Positions 50,795-59,950 are shown, numbered from the stretch's first letter. The stretch is DNA of 60,154 bases from Acidovorax sp. (GCA_030692685.1 JAUXZO010000002.1:1-60154), one strand, 5' to 3'. Translations and numbers: made by a program. Notes: generated from the sequence alone by a model not told the origin.

Positions 50795-52249
50795 ATGAAA
50801 ATCATCATCCTCGGAGCGGGCCGCGTGGGCCAGAGCGTGGCGGACAGTCTGGTGTCCGAACGCAATGACATCACCGTCATCGACACCGACGCCGCCCGCT
50901 TGCGCGATCTGGAGTCGCGTTTTGACCTGCGGGGGGTGGTGGGCAACGGCATCGAGCCCTCTGTGTTGGTTGAGGCAGGCGCCCACGACACCGACCTGCT
51001 GATTGCCTGCGCCGCGCAGGACGAGACGAATCTCGTGTGCTGCAAGATGGCGCAGCTGCTGTTCAACATTCCCACCCGCATCGCGCGGGTGCGGTCCACC
51101 GGGTTTCAGTTTGACGAGCGCTTGGCGGGACCCGAAGGTTTTGCGGTGGACCGCATCATCTGCCCCGAAGAATCGCTGACCCGCTACATCGGCAAGCTCA
51201 TCGACTACCCCGAGGCCATGCAGGTGCGCGAGTTTGCGGGCGGGCGGGCCTGCCTGGTGTCGGTGCGCGCGCGCGCGGGGGCACCCATGGTCAGCCACAC
51301 CATCTGCGAGCTGCGCGAAAGCACGCCCGATGTGGCCATGCGCCTGGTCGCCATCTACCGGCGCTTTCAGGACGAACCCGACCGCTTTGTGGCCTGCGAT
51401 GGCCATACCCGCATCGAGCCGGGTGACGAGGTGTTTGTGCTGGCGGCCAGCGGGCACATCGCCAACGTATTGACCGCGCTGCACCGGCGCGATGCCCAAC
51501 CGGTCAAGCCCGTGCGCCGCATCATGATTGCGGGCGGCGGGCACGTGGGTCTGCGGCTGGCGCGACAGCTCAGCAAAGAGGCGGGGCGGTTTCACATCAA
51601 GATCATCGAAGACGACGCGGACCAGTGCATTGCGCTGGCGTCGGAGCTGTCGTCGGACGTGCTGGTGTTGCAGGGCGACAGCACCGACGAGGGCTTGCTG
51701 AGCGGCGAGAACATCGAAGAGATCGACTTCTTTCTGGCGCTGACGGATGACGACGAGGACAACATCATGTCCTGCCTGCTTGCCAAGCGCATGGGCGCAC
51801 GCCGCGTGCTGGCGCTGATCAACCGGCGCAGTTATGCCGACCTGATGCACGGCACGCAGATCGACATTGCGCTGTCGCCAGCGCAGGCCATGCTGGGCGA
51901 GCTGCTGGCCTACGTGCGTCAGGGCGATGTGCAGGCCGTGCACAGCCTGCGCCGCGGCGTGGCCGAAGCGCTGGAGATTGTGGTGCGCGGCGACCGAAAG
52001 ACCTCTCGCGTGGTGGGCCGCAAGGTGAGCGAGCTGTCGCTGCCGCGTGACGTGCACATGGGCCTCATCGTGCGCGGCTTGCCCGAGTCGCCGGATGTGT
52101 CTGCCGACGACCTGCGCGAGCCCGAGGTGATCATTCCGCGCAGCTCCACCGTCATCGAGAGTAACGACCACGTGGTGTTCTTCCTGCCGCACAAGCGGCT
52201 GGTGCGCGACGTGGAGAAACTCTTCCGCGTCAGCGCCACGTACTTTTGA
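50795..52249 (+). CDS. trkA: Trk potassium uptake system, NAD-binding peripheral subunit TrkA
   Basis: Regulatory subunit that gates TrkH. It has 484 residues and the four-domain layout of E. coli TrkA (458): two RCK-N/RCK-C pairs. The first Rossmann motif is MKIIILGAGRVGQSVADSLV with VIDTDAARL. The second is RIMIAGGGHVGLRLARQL with IIEDDADQC. Each RCK-N has its acidic ribose-binding residue. PtsN (37112) is known to bind TrkA in E. coli. It lies directly behind a family-1 element, and a family-2a element separates it from trkH. Confidence 0.95.
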   Translation: MKIIILGAGRVGQSVADSLVSERNDITVIDTDAARLRDLESRFDLRGVVGNGIEPSVLVEAGAHDTDLLIACAAQDETNLVCCKMAQLLFNIPTRIARVRSTGFQFDERLAGPEGFAVDRIICPEESLTRYIGKLIDYPEAMQVREFAGGRACLVSVRARAGAPMVSHTICELRESTPDVAMRLVAIYRRFQDEPDRFVACDGHTRIEPGDEVFVLAASGHIANVLTALHRRDAQPVKPVRRIMIAGGGHVGLRLARQLSKEAGRFHIKIIEDDADQCIALASELSSDVLVLQGDSTDEGLLSGENIEEIDFFLALTDDDEDNIMSCLLAKRMGARRVLALINRRSYADLMHGTQIDIALSPAQAMLGELLAYVRQGDVQAVHSLRRGVAEALEIVVRGDRKTSRVVGRKVSELSLPRDVHMGLIVRGLPESPDVSADDLREPEVIIPRSSTVIESNDHVVFFLPHKRLVRDVEKLFRVSATYF

Positions 52250-52251
52250 TG

Positions 52252-52440
52252 CACCCTCCTGAGTCGCTTCGCGCCTTTCCCCCGCTCTCGCATTGCTGCG
52301 CAATGCGGGCAGGGGGACGCAGCCCGCGCACGCAAGCGAAGCGCCGCCTTTGCGGCGGGGCGGCCCTTGCGCGGCTGCCCTCGCTTTGGCAGCGCCCCTC
52401 TCGGGCGCTGCGGGCGGCGTGTAGTGCGCTGCATAACAGG
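52252..52440 (+). repeat. Family-2a GC-rich element between trkA and trkH
   Basis: ACCCTCCTGAGTCGCTTCGC starts three bases after the trkA stop codon. It is the longest copy: it has an extended loop (CTCGCATTGCTGCGCAATGC), then AGGGGGACGC, then CGGCGGGGCGGCCCTTGCGC. It has the same orientation as trkA. It almost reaches the trkH start and would fold into several stable hairpins within the trkAH transcript. Confidence 0.88.
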
Positions 52441-52448
52441 CGTTCATC

Positions 52449-53915
52449 ATGACGGACATGTTTCCCGTGCTCAGGGTGCTGGGCATCCTGATCATGATTT
52501 TTGCGCTGACCATGGCGCTGCCGCTGTCGGTGTCGTGGTTCATGGGCGATGGCGTGTGGCATGTCTACCCCGTGGCGATGGCGGCCACCATGGCTTTTGG
52601 CTGTGGCCTGTGGTGGAAGCTGCGCCTGTTTCGCCGCGAGCTGCAGCCACGCCACGGCGTCATGCTGGTCACGCTGGTGTGGGTGCTGCTGCCGTTGTTT
52701 GCCGCGTTGCCATTGATGCTGGTGGCGCACGACATATCGCGGCCGATGTCGTTTACGCACGCGTACTTCGAGGCCGTCTCGGGGCTGACGACCACCGGGT
52801 CCACCGTACTGAGCGGTCTGGACACGCTGCCGGTGTCGATGAATGTCTGGCGCACCTTCTTGCAGTGGGTGGGCGGCATGGGCATCCTGATTCTGGCCGT
52901 GGCAGTGCTGCCGCTGCTGGGTGTGGGCGGTAGCCAGCTTTTCAGGGCGGAGGCCGCAGGCCCGGTCAAGGACGCAAAACTCACCCCGCGCATGACCGAA
53001 ACCGCCAAGGGCCTGTGGGGCGTGTACGCGATTTTTTCGCTGTCGTGTGCGTTGGCGTACTGGCTGGGGGGCATGGACCCGATCAACGCGCTGATGTACA
53101 TGTTTTCTACCGTGAGCCTGGGGGGCATGTCGCCGCACGACACCAGTTTTGGTTTTTACCAGTCGCCTTTGCTGGAGGGCGTGGCCGTCGGCTTCATGCT
53201 GGTGGCCAGCTGCAACTTTGCGCTGTACTTTGTGGCCATCCGCAAGGGGCACTGGCAAGGCTTCTGGCGCGACCCTGAACTGCGCGCTACCTTGTTCACG
53301 CTGATCGGGGGTGGGCTGCTGGTGGCCGGTTTGTTGTGGGCGAAGGGCGTGTATGGCCCGCTGGACGCGCTGCGCTACGGCATGTTCAACTTGGTGTCGA
53401 TTGCCACCACCACCGGTTATGCCACCGTGGACTACCTGGGCTGGCCCGTGTTTGCGCCGGTTTTCATGCTGCTGCTGTCGGGCGTGGCCACCAGCGCGGG
53501 GTCCACGGGCTGCGGCATCAAGATGGTGCGCATGCTGATATTGCTCAAGCAGGCGCGGCGCGAGATGAACCGCCTGGTGCACCCGCGCGCCGTGCAGCCC
53601 GTGCGCCTGGGTGATGCGGTGGTGGACAACCGCGTGATCTTCTCGGTGCTGGCCTTCATGCTGGTGTACGGCGCCACCATCATCGGCCTGAGCATGGTGC
53701 TGCTGCTGACCGATCTGGACCCGGTGACGGCGTTCTCGGCCATCATTGCCAGCGTCAACTGCATGGGGCCAGGCCTGGGCAGCGTGGGGCCAGCGTCCAA
53801 CTACGCGGTGCTGACCGATTTCCAGGTGTGGGTGTGTACGCTGGCGATGCTGTTGGGGCGGCTTGAAATCCTGAGCTTTATGGCCTTGCTGACCCCGGCG
53901 TTCTGGCGCCGTTGA
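52449..53915 (+). CDS. trkH: Trk potassium uptake system, membrane subunit TrkH
   Basis: K+-translocating subunit in the inner membrane, with four pseudo-repeats of helix-pore loop-helix. It has 488 residues, as for E. coli TrkH (483). Filter regions: ATTTGSTV-type SGLTTTGSTVLSGLDTLPVS (first), TVSLGGMSPHDTSFGFYQ (second), SIATTTGYATVDYLGWP (third) and SVNCMGPGLGSVGPASNYAV (fourth). SGVATSAGSTGCGIKMVRML is the intramembrane gating loop. Paired with trkA; kup nearby is a second, independent K+ importer. Confidence 0.95.
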   Translation: MTDMFPVLRVLGILIMIFALTMALPLSVSWFMGDGVWHVYPVAMAATMAFGCGLWWKLRLFRRELQPRHGVMLVTLVWVLLPLFAALPLMLVAHDISRPMSFTHAYFEAVSGLTTTGSTVLSGLDTLPVSMNVWRTFLQWVGGMGILILAVAVLPLLGVGGSQLFRAEAAGPVKDAKLTPRMTETAKGLWGVYAIFSLSCALAYWLGGMDPINALMYMFSTVSLGGMSPHDTSFGFYQSPLLEGVAVGFMLVASCNFALYFVAIRKGHWQGFWRDPELRATLFTLIGGGLLVAGLLWAKGVYGPLDALRYGMFNLVSIATTTGYATVDYLGWPVFAPVFMLLLSGVATSAGSTGCGIKMVRMLILLKQARREMNRLVHPRAVQPVRLGDAVVDNRVIFSVLAFMLVYGATIIGLSMVLLLTDLDPVTAFSAIIASVNCMGPGLGSVGPASNYAVLTDFQVWVCTLAMLLGRLEILSFMALLTPAFWRR

Positions 53916-54002
53916 GGCGACTGGCCATCGGCCTGCCTTGCGAAACCGGCGCGTCGCCCCATCTCTCTACAATTCGTCGCAATTGCTTCCCGAGGGCTTT
54001 CC

Positions 54003-55298
54003 ATGGTTCCGCATCTCATCACGGCCCTGACCGGGCCGATCAACGAACTCGAACAGCGCATTCTCGACTCGATGCCCGCCATCGAACGCTGGTTCCGGCT
54101 GGAATGGATGGAGCACACGCCGCCGTTCTATACCTCGGTCGACATCCGCAACGCGGGCTTCAAGCTGGCACCGGTGGACACCAATCTGTTCCCGGGTGGC
54201 TGGAACAACCTGACCAAGGAAATGTTGCCCCTGGCCGTGCAGGCCGCCATGGCCGCCATCGAAAAAATCTGCCCCGAAGCGCGCAACCTGCTCATCATCC
54301 CCGAGAACCACACGCGCAACACGTTCTACCTTGCCAACGTGGTGCAGCTGCAGCGCATCTTCAACATGGCGGGGCTTAACGTGCGCGTGGGCTCCATCAG
54401 CCCCGAGATCAAGAAGCCCACCCTGATTGAGCTGCCCAACGGCGACTCCGTCACGCTGGAGCCCGTGGTCCGCACCAAGGGTCGCCTGGGCCTCAAAGAC
54501 TTTGACCCCTGCACCATCCTGCTCAATAACGACTTGTCGGCGGGCGCCCCCGGCATCCTGGAAGACATCCATGAGCAGTACCTGTTGCCGCCGCTGCACG
54601 CGGGCTGGAGTGTGCGCAGGAAGAGCACCCACTTCAAGAACTACGAAGAAGTGGCCAAGCGCTTTGGCAAGATGCTGGGCATCGACCCCTGGTTGGTCAA
54701 CCCGATGTACAGCCAGTGCGACGGGGTGGACTTTGCCGAAGACAAAGGCATGGATCAGCTGCAGTCCTCCGTGGACGCGTTGTTGACCAAGGTGCGCCGC
54801 AAATACAAGGAATACGGCATCAACGAAAAGCCGTTTGTCATCGTCAAGGCCAACAACGGAACTTATGGCATGGGCGTCATGACCGTGCGCGATGCCAAGG
54901 AGTTGGACGCGGTCAATCGCAAGACCAAAAACAAGATGGCGTTTATCAAGAACGGCCAATCGGTCAACGATCTCATCATCCAGGAAGGCGTGCTCACGCA
55001 GGAGCGCGTGAACGACGCGGTGGCGGAGCCCGTGGTCTACATGATGGACCGCTACGTGGTGGGCGGGTTCTATCGCATGCATGCCGAGCGCGGCGTGGAC
55101 GAAAACCTTAATGCCCCCGGCGCGAGTTTTGTGCCGCTGGCGTTTGAGCACAGCACCCACATGCCCCAGCCGGGCGTGCGCCCCGGGGTGAGTGCCCCCA
55201 ACCGCTTTTACATGTACGGCGTGGTGGCGCGCCTGGCCATGCTGGCGGCCAGCTACGAGCTGGAGGCGACCAACCCGGACGCCGAGGTGTACGACTAG
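54003..55298 (+). CDS. gshA: Glutamate-cysteine ligase, Acidithiobacillus/betaproteobacterial type
   Basis: First enzyme of glutathione synthesis. The 431-residue sequence is unlike E. coli GshA but matches the separate family known from Acidithiobacillus ferrooxidans and betaproteobacteria. It starts MVPHLITALTGPINELEQRI; later segments are PFYTSVDIRNAGFKLAPVDT, NLFPGGWNNLT, IIPENHTRNTFYLANV, FVIVKANNGTYGMGVMTVRD and VVYMMDRYVVGGFYRMHAER. The KANNGTYGMGV stretch looks like an ATP-grasp loop. gshB, the second enzyme, lies 3.6 kb downstream on the same strand, after kup and the BenE-like gene. Confidence 0.9.
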   Translation: MVPHLITALTGPINELEQRILDSMPAIERWFRLEWMEHTPPFYTSVDIRNAGFKLAPVDTNLFPGGWNNLTKEMLPLAVQAAMAAIEKICPEARNLLIIPENHTRNTFYLANVVQLQRIFNMAGLNVRVGSISPEIKKPTLIELPNGDSVTLEPVVRTKGRLGLKDFDPCTILLNNDLSAGAPGILEDIHEQYLLPPLHAGWSVRRKSTHFKNYEEVAKRFGKMLGIDPWLVNPMYSQCDGVDFAEDKGMDQLQSSVDALLTKVRRKYKEYGINEKPFVIVKANNGTYGMGVMTVRDAKELDAVNRKTKNKMAFIKNGQSVNDLIIQEGVLTQERVNDAVAEPVVYMMDRYVVGGFYRMHAERGVDENLNAPGASFVPLAFEHSTHMPQPGVRPGVSAPNRFYMYGVVARLAMLAASYELEATNPDAEVYD

Positions 55299-55302
55299 CA
55301 AC

Positions 55303-55398
55303 CCCCCTGAGTCGCCTGCGGCGCCTTCCCCCCAGGGGGACGCCGCCAGCGCGGCGGGGCGGCCCTTGCGCGGCGGCCACTGGTAGGGGCGCGCCAAT
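55303..55398 (+). repeat. Family-2a GC-rich element after gshA, within a 304-base intergenic region
   Basis: CCCCCTGAGTCGCCTGCGGC begins four or five bases after the gshA stop codon, then GCCTTCCCCCCAGGGGGACG, CCGCC and GGCGGGGCGGCCCTTGCGC. It has the same orientation as gshA. The rest of the gap (55399-55602) must hold the kup promoter; I see no other recognisable element there. Confidence 0.88.
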
Positions 55399-55602
55399 AT
55401 CACAGGTTGCGTGCAGGTAGGCCAGACCTAAAAGCAGCGCAATGACTTGCGCGGCCTGCCACGCCCACGCCCGGCTGCCAAGGGCCAAGTTGCTGCGTTG
55501 CAACATGGGGAGCTGCATCCACGCGCTTGATCTGGCTCAGGCGCACAATAGCGTTCCCAAAAGTAACGGAACCCCGTCTGGCCCTGTGCCCGGGGGCGGT
55601 CA

Positions 55603-57471
55603 GTGCAAAGCTCCAAGTCATCGCTCGCAGCGCTCACGCTGGGCGCCATCGGTGTTGTGTATGGCGATATCGGCACCAGCGTGCTGTACGCGGTCAAAGA
55701 AGTCTTCGGGTCGGGCCATGTGCCTTTCACCCCGGACAACATCTACGGCATCCTCTCGATCTTCTTCTGGACGCTGACGGTCATCGTCTCGCTCAAGTAC
55801 GTGGTGCTGGTGCTGCGCGCCGACAACAACGGCGAAGGGGGACTGGTGGCCATGCTGGCCCTGGCCTCGCAGGCGGTCAAAGACAAACCCCAGTTGCGCA
55901 GTGTGCTGCTGGCGGTGGGCATGTTTGGCACCGCGCTTTTTTATGGCGATGGGGTCATCACCCCCGCCATCTCGGTGCTGTCGGCGGTCGAGGGGCTGGA
56001 GGTGGTCTCCCCGCATTTCAAGCAATACGTCATTCCGATCACGCTGGTCGTGTTGTTTGGCCTGTTTGCGGTGCAAAAGCGCGGCACCGGCGGCATCGGC
56101 AAGTTTTTTGGCCCCATCACGCTGGTGTGGTTCTTCACCATTGCCGTGTTGGGTGTCTCGCACATCGTGGGCCACCCCGAAATCCTCTGGGCCATCAGTC
56201 CGCACCATGCGCTGGGGTTCATGTGGTCCTATCCGGGCACGACCTTCATCATCCTGGGCGCGGTGGTGCTGTGCGTGACGGGCGCCGAGGCGCTGTATGC
56301 GGACCTGGGCCACTTTGGCAAACGCCCCATCCGCCTGGCATGGTTTGTGGTGGCCATGCCCGCGCTGACGCTCAATTATTTTGGACAGGGCGCACTGCTG
56401 CTGGCAGAGCCTGAAGCCGTGAAGAATCCGTTCTACCTGATGGCGCCCGACTGGGCGCTGATACCGCTGGTGATCATGGCCACCATGGCCACCGTCATCG
56501 CGTCGCAGGCGCTCATTACCGGCGCGTTCAGCGTGACCAAGCAGGTCATCCAGCTCGGTTACCTGCCGCGCCTGAACATCCAGCACACCAGCGTGCGCGA
56601 CACGGGCCAGATCTACATCCCGCTGGTCAACTGGGGGCTGTTTTTTGCCATCGTGCTGGCGGTGGTGATGTTCCGGTCGTCCAGCAACCTGGCCGCAGCG
56701 TATGGCATCGCCGTCACCCTGGACATGCTGATCACCACCACGCTCACGTTCTTCGTGATCCGGTATGGCTGGGGCTATCCGCTCGCGCTGTGCGTGGCTG
56801 CCACGGGCTGCTTTTTTGTGGTGGACCTGGCGTTTTTTGCGTCCAACCTGCTCAAGCTGTTCAAGGGTGGCTGGTTCCCGCTCATGATCGGCGGCATCGT
56901 TTTTGCGCTGATGATGACCTGGAAGGAAGGGCGCCGGCTCCTCAACGAGAAGATGCGTGCCGACGCGATTGATCTCAAGGACTTTCTGGAATCGGTGTTC
57001 ATCAGCCCGCCCACGCGCGTGTCGGGCACGGCCGTGTTTCTTACCGCCGAGGCGGGCGCGGTGCCCAATGCGCTGCTGCACAACCTCAAGCACAACAAGG
57101 TGTTGCACGAGCAAAACCTGTTCGTCACCGTGTACAACCACGAGACGCCCTGGATTGGCCTGGACAAACGCTTGCAGGTCGAGCCCTTGGGCCATGACTG
57201 CTGGCAGGTGGTGATCCATTACGGTTTCAAAAATGATCCTGATGTGCCGCGTGCGCTGGAACTGCTGCGCGGCCGCGGCTGCGAGCTGGAGGCCATGACC
57301 ACCAGCTACTTCCTGTCGCGTGACACCGTCATCCCCACCATGGGTGGCGGCATGGCGCCCTGGCGCGAGAAGCTGTTTGCCCAGATGCACCACAACGCCA
57401 GTGGTGCCGCCGACTTTTTGCACCTGCCCAACAATGCGGTGGTGGAGCTGGGCTCCAAGATCGAAATCTAA
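55603..57471 (+). CDS. kup: Low-affinity potassium transporter Kup
   Basis: K+/H+ symporter of the KUP/HAK family in the inner membrane. It has 622 residues, equal to E. coli Kup. It begins [20 protein letters not shown] with the signature [19 protein letters not shown]. Twelve hydrophobic segments follow, including [20 protein letters not shown] and [20 protein letters not shown], then a C-terminal cytoplasmic domain of about 160 residues. The start is a GTG at 55603; no ATG fits. It is separated from the BenE-like gene by a family-1 element. Confidence 0.94.
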   Translation: MQSSKSSLAALTLGAIGVVYGDIGTSVLYAVKEVFGSGHVPFTPDNIYGILSIFFWTLTVIVSLKYVVLVLRADNNGEGGLVAMLALASQAVKDKPQLRSVLLAVGMFGTALFYGDGVITPAISVLSAVEGLEVVSPHFKQYVIPITLVVLFGLFAVQKRGTGGIGKFFGPITLVWFFTIAVLGVSHIVGHPEILWAISPHHALGFMWSYPGTTFIILGAVVLCVTGAEALYADLGHFGKRPIRLAWFVVAMPALTLNYFGQGALLLAEPEAVKNPFYLMAPDWALIPLVIMATMATVIASQALITGAFSVTKQVIQLGYLPRLNIQHTSVRDTGQIYIPLVNWGLFFAIVLAVVMFRSSSNLAAAYGIAVTLDMLITTTLTFFVIRYGWGYPLALCVAATGCFFVVDLAFFASNLLKLFKGGWFPLMIGGIVFALMMTWKEGRRLLNEKMRADAIDLKDFLESVFISPPTRVSGTAVFLTAEAGAVPNALLHNLKHNKVLHEQNLFVTVYNHETPWIGLDKRLQVEPLGHDCWQVVIHYGFKNDPDVPRALELLRGRGCELEAMTTSYFLSRDTVIPTMGGGMAPWREKLFAQMHHNASGAADFLHLPNNAVVELGSKIEI

Positions 57472-57481
57472 AAAGTTTTGG

Positions 57482-57535
57482 TCTTTTCGGCCTCTAGCGC
57501 TCATCCATAAAGCGCTAGCAGCTATTAATTTGGTA
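57482..57535 (-). repeat. Family-1 dispersed palindromic element between kup and the BenE-like gene
   Basis: TCTTTTCGGCCTCTAGCGCT, then CATCCATAAAGCGCTAGCAG and CTATTAATTTGGTAG. It starts ten bases after the kup stop codon. Both arms of the palindrome are intact. Confidence 0.93.
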
Positions 57536-57609
57536 GTTTTGGCAGCCACGAGACAGTGTTCTGCACCAAGGCGGGGCGCAATCAGGGGCCCGGTGCCAGA
57601 ATCCTGCCC

Positions 57610-58797
57610 ATGCAATTTTTCAAAGATCTGAGCCTGTCAGCCGCCACTGCGGGCTTTGTCGCGGTGTTGGTGGGCATCACGAGTTCGGTGGCCATTGTTT
57701 TCCAGGCCGCGCAGGCGTTTGGTGCCACGCCTGCGCAGATCACGTCCTGGATGTGGGCGCTGGGGCTGGGCATGGGCTTGTGTTCTCTGGTTCCGTCCCT
57801 CGTCTTGCGCAAGCCGGTGATGATCGCCTGGTCCACACCGGGCGCTGCGGTATTGGCGACGGCGGGTGCTGCAGGCGGCTTTGACATGGGCGATGCCGTG
57901 GGAGCGTTTATGGTGAGCGCTGCCCTCATTACTCTGGTGGGGGCTACGGGATGGTTTGAGCGGGTGATGAACCGTATCCCGATGGAAATTGCAGCAGCCT
58001 TGCTTGCCGGAGTGCTGGCGCGGTTCGGTTTGCAGGCGTTTACTGCGGCCCAGACGGCGTTGCCGCTGGTGCTGCTGATGCTGGGGGTCTATCTGGTGTC
58101 GCGCCGGTGGGTGGCGCGGTATGCGGTGGTCATCACCCTGGCGGTGGCCGTGGCGTATGTGGCGACCCAGGGTCAGATGACGTGGTCCGCCGTGCAGCTG
58201 GAGTTGGCGGTGCCGGTTTTTACAGCGCCCGTGTTCAGCGTGGCGGCGACGGTCAGCTTGGCCATTCCGCTGTTTGTGGTCACCATGGCCTCGCAGAACT
58301 TGCCAGGTGTGGCGGTGATTCGCGCGTCGGGGTACGACCTGCCGGTGTCCCGGCTTCTGACCCTGACAGGTCTTGCCACCTTGGTGTTGGCACCCTTGGG
58401 GGCGTTTGCCCTTAATTTCAGCGCCATCACCGCTGCCATGTGCATGGGCCCGGAGGCGCATGCCGACCGCAGTCGGCGCTACGCAGCAGCGGTGTCGTGC
58501 GGCGCTCTGTATGTGGCGATAGGGCTTTTTGGCGCGGTCATCACCGGGCTGTTGATCGCGTTTCCTAGTGAGTTGGTCTTGGCCATTGCGGGGCTTGCGT
58601 TGCTCGGAACCATCGGTAACGGCCTTGCAGCCGCGATGCGGGAGGAGTCGCACCGCGAGGCGGCGCTCATTACCTTTCTGGTCACCCTGAGTGGGGTGGT
58701 CATTGCCGGGGTGGGTTCTGCTTTTTGGGGGGTGGCCGCGGGCAGCTTTGCGCTATTTGTGCAACAGTACAGGCGTTCGCGCGCCAAGAGCGCCTGA
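57610..58797 (+). CDS. benE: Benzoate/H+ symporter BenE-family protein
   Basis: A 395-residue inner-membrane protein with about twelve hydrophobic helices. It starts MQFFKDLSLSAATAGFVAVL, then VGITSSVAIVFQAAQAFGAT, KPVMIAWSTPGAAVLATAGA, FVVTMASQNLPGVAVIRASG and FSAITAAMCMGPEAHADRSR, all characteristic of the BenE family (UraA/NCS2-like fold). No benzoate catabolic genes are nearby, so the natural substrate may be another aromatic or organic anion. The start is the ATG at 57610. It lies between kup and gshB; a shared function is not evident. Confidence 0.87.
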   Translation: MQFFKDLSLSAATAGFVAVLVGITSSVAIVFQAAQAFGATPAQITSWMWALGLGMGLCSLVPSLVLRKPVMIAWSTPGAAVLATAGAAGGFDMGDAVGAFMVSAALITLVGATGWFERVMNRIPMEIAAALLAGVLARFGLQAFTAAQTALPLVLLMLGVYLVSRRWVARYAVVITLAVAVAYVATQGQMTWSAVQLELAVPVFTAPVFSVAATVSLAIPLFVVTMASQNLPGVAVIRASGYDLPVSRLLTLTGLATLVLAPLGAFALNFSAITAAMCMGPEAHADRSRRYAAAVSCGALYVAIGLFGAVITGLLIAFPSELVLAIAGLALLGTIGNGLAAAMREESHREAALITFLVTLSGVVIAGVGSAFWGVAAGSFALFVQQYRRSRAKSA

Positions 58798-58926
58798 CTT
58801 CTTCGGCATTCCCTGGGGTCTGTGCCACGGAGGCGGTCAATACATTCCTCGCCTTGTGCCCCTCTTATATATGTATGTATGCGCTCCCCTCCTGGGGCGT
58901 GCCCTCAAATCTACTGATCTGACACC

Positions 58927-59886
58927 ATGAAACTGCTCTTCATCGCTGACCCGCTGCAAAGCTTCAAGATCTACAAAGACTCCACCTTCGCCATGATGCG
59001 CGAAGCCCAGCGGCGGGGCCACACCTTGGCCGTATGTGAACCCCCGGACATCTCCTGGCAGCGTGGCAGCAAGGTGACGTCGCGAGTGCGGGACATCACG
59101 CTCACCGGGGATGCCATCGATTGGTATGACGCGCGCCCGGAGCGCAGTGCTGCTCTGGCCGATTTCGATGCGGTGCTAATGCGCAAGGACCCGCCTTTCG
59201 ATAGCGAGTATTTCTATGCCACGCACCTGCTCGAACAAGCCGAGCGCGATGGCGCCCGGGTATTCAACAAGCCGAGGGCCTTGCGGGACCATCCGGAAAA
59301 GCTGGCGATCATGGAGTTTCCCCAGTTCATCGGTCCCACCTTGGTCACCCGCGATGCAGAGGACATCAAGCGTTTTCATGGCGAGCACCAGGACATCATC
59401 CTCAAGCCTTTGGATGGCATGGGGGGCATGGGAATCTTTCGCGTGGGTCCGGATGGCCTCAATCTGGGCAGCATTACCGAAACTTTGAATCGCAATGGCG
59501 CCCAGAGTGTGATGGTGCAGAAATTTTTGCCCGAAATTGTGGATGGCGACAAGCGGGTACTGATCATCGGGGGCAAGCCTGTCCCTTTCTGCCTTGCGCG
59601 CATTCCGCAAGGCAGTGAAGTGCGGGGAAACCTGGCGGCCGGCGGCAAGGGTGTTGCCCGCCCGCTGTCCACTCGCGACTGGGAAATTAGCAATGCCCTT
59701 GGCCCGGTGTTGCAGGAACGCGGGCTGTTGTTGGCGGGCGTGGATGTGATCGGCGACTGCGTTACCGAGATCAACGTCACCAGCCCGACCTGCTTCCAGG
59801 AGATCTTCGATCAGACCGGATGTGACGTTGCCCACCTTTTCATTGATGCTCTTGAAGCCGCAATGGCGGCAGTCGCCCATTCTTAG
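58927..59886 (+). CDS. gshB: Glutathione synthetase
   Basis: ATP-grasp enzyme adding glycine to gamma-glutamylcysteine. It has 319 residues, as for E. coli GshB (316). It begins MKLLFIADPLQSFKIYKDST. It shows LMRKDPPFDSEYFYATHLLE, FNKPRALRDHPEKLAIMEFP, the ATP-grasp loop ILKPLDGMGGMGIFRVGPDG, RVLIIGGKPVPFCLARIPQG and EINVTSPTCFQEIFDQTGCD with the metal ligands. The 129 bases before it hold a TATATATGTATGTATG stretch but no recognised terminator. Confidence 0.96.
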   Translation: MKLLFIADPLQSFKIYKDSTFAMMREAQRRGHTLAVCEPPDISWQRGSKVTSRVRDITLTGDAIDWYDARPERSAALADFDAVLMRKDPPFDSEYFYATHLLEQAERDGARVFNKPRALRDHPEKLAIMEFPQFIGPTLVTRDAEDIKRFHGEHQDIILKPLDGMGGMGIFRVGPDGLNLGSITETLNRNGAQSVMVQKFLPEIVDGDKRVLIIGGKPVPFCLARIPQGSEVRGNLAAGGKGVARPLSTRDWEISNALGPVLQERGLLLAGVDVIGDCVTEINVTSPTCFQEIFDQTGCDVAHLFIDALEAAMAAVAHS

Positions 59887-59908
59887 TTCGATTTCCCTCG
59901 CTTTCTCC

Positions 59909-59950
59909 TTCTTCCCTTTAAAAGTGGTGCTATAGTCGAGGGCTTCGCTA
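59909..59950 (+). promoter_or_regulatory. Upstream promoter-like sequence (P1), possible stable-RNA operon
   Basis: TATAGT at 59931-59936 fits a -10 box and is followed by CGAGGGCTTCGCTA. The -35 region is weak (TTCTTC at 59909-59914, 16-base spacer), and TTTAAAAG lies between the two boxes. The downstream motif GAGGGCTTCGCT is repeated at P2 150 bases on. Tandem promoters with near-identical initiation regions are typical of rRNA operons. Confidence 0.5.

Noticed and set aside
55399..55518. Short minus-strand frame beginning MQLPMLQRSNLALGSRAWAW with a membrane-like segment
   Set aside because: It runs into a family-2a element and then antisense to gshA, ending in an Arg-rich shadow; no family resemblance or ribosome-binding site.
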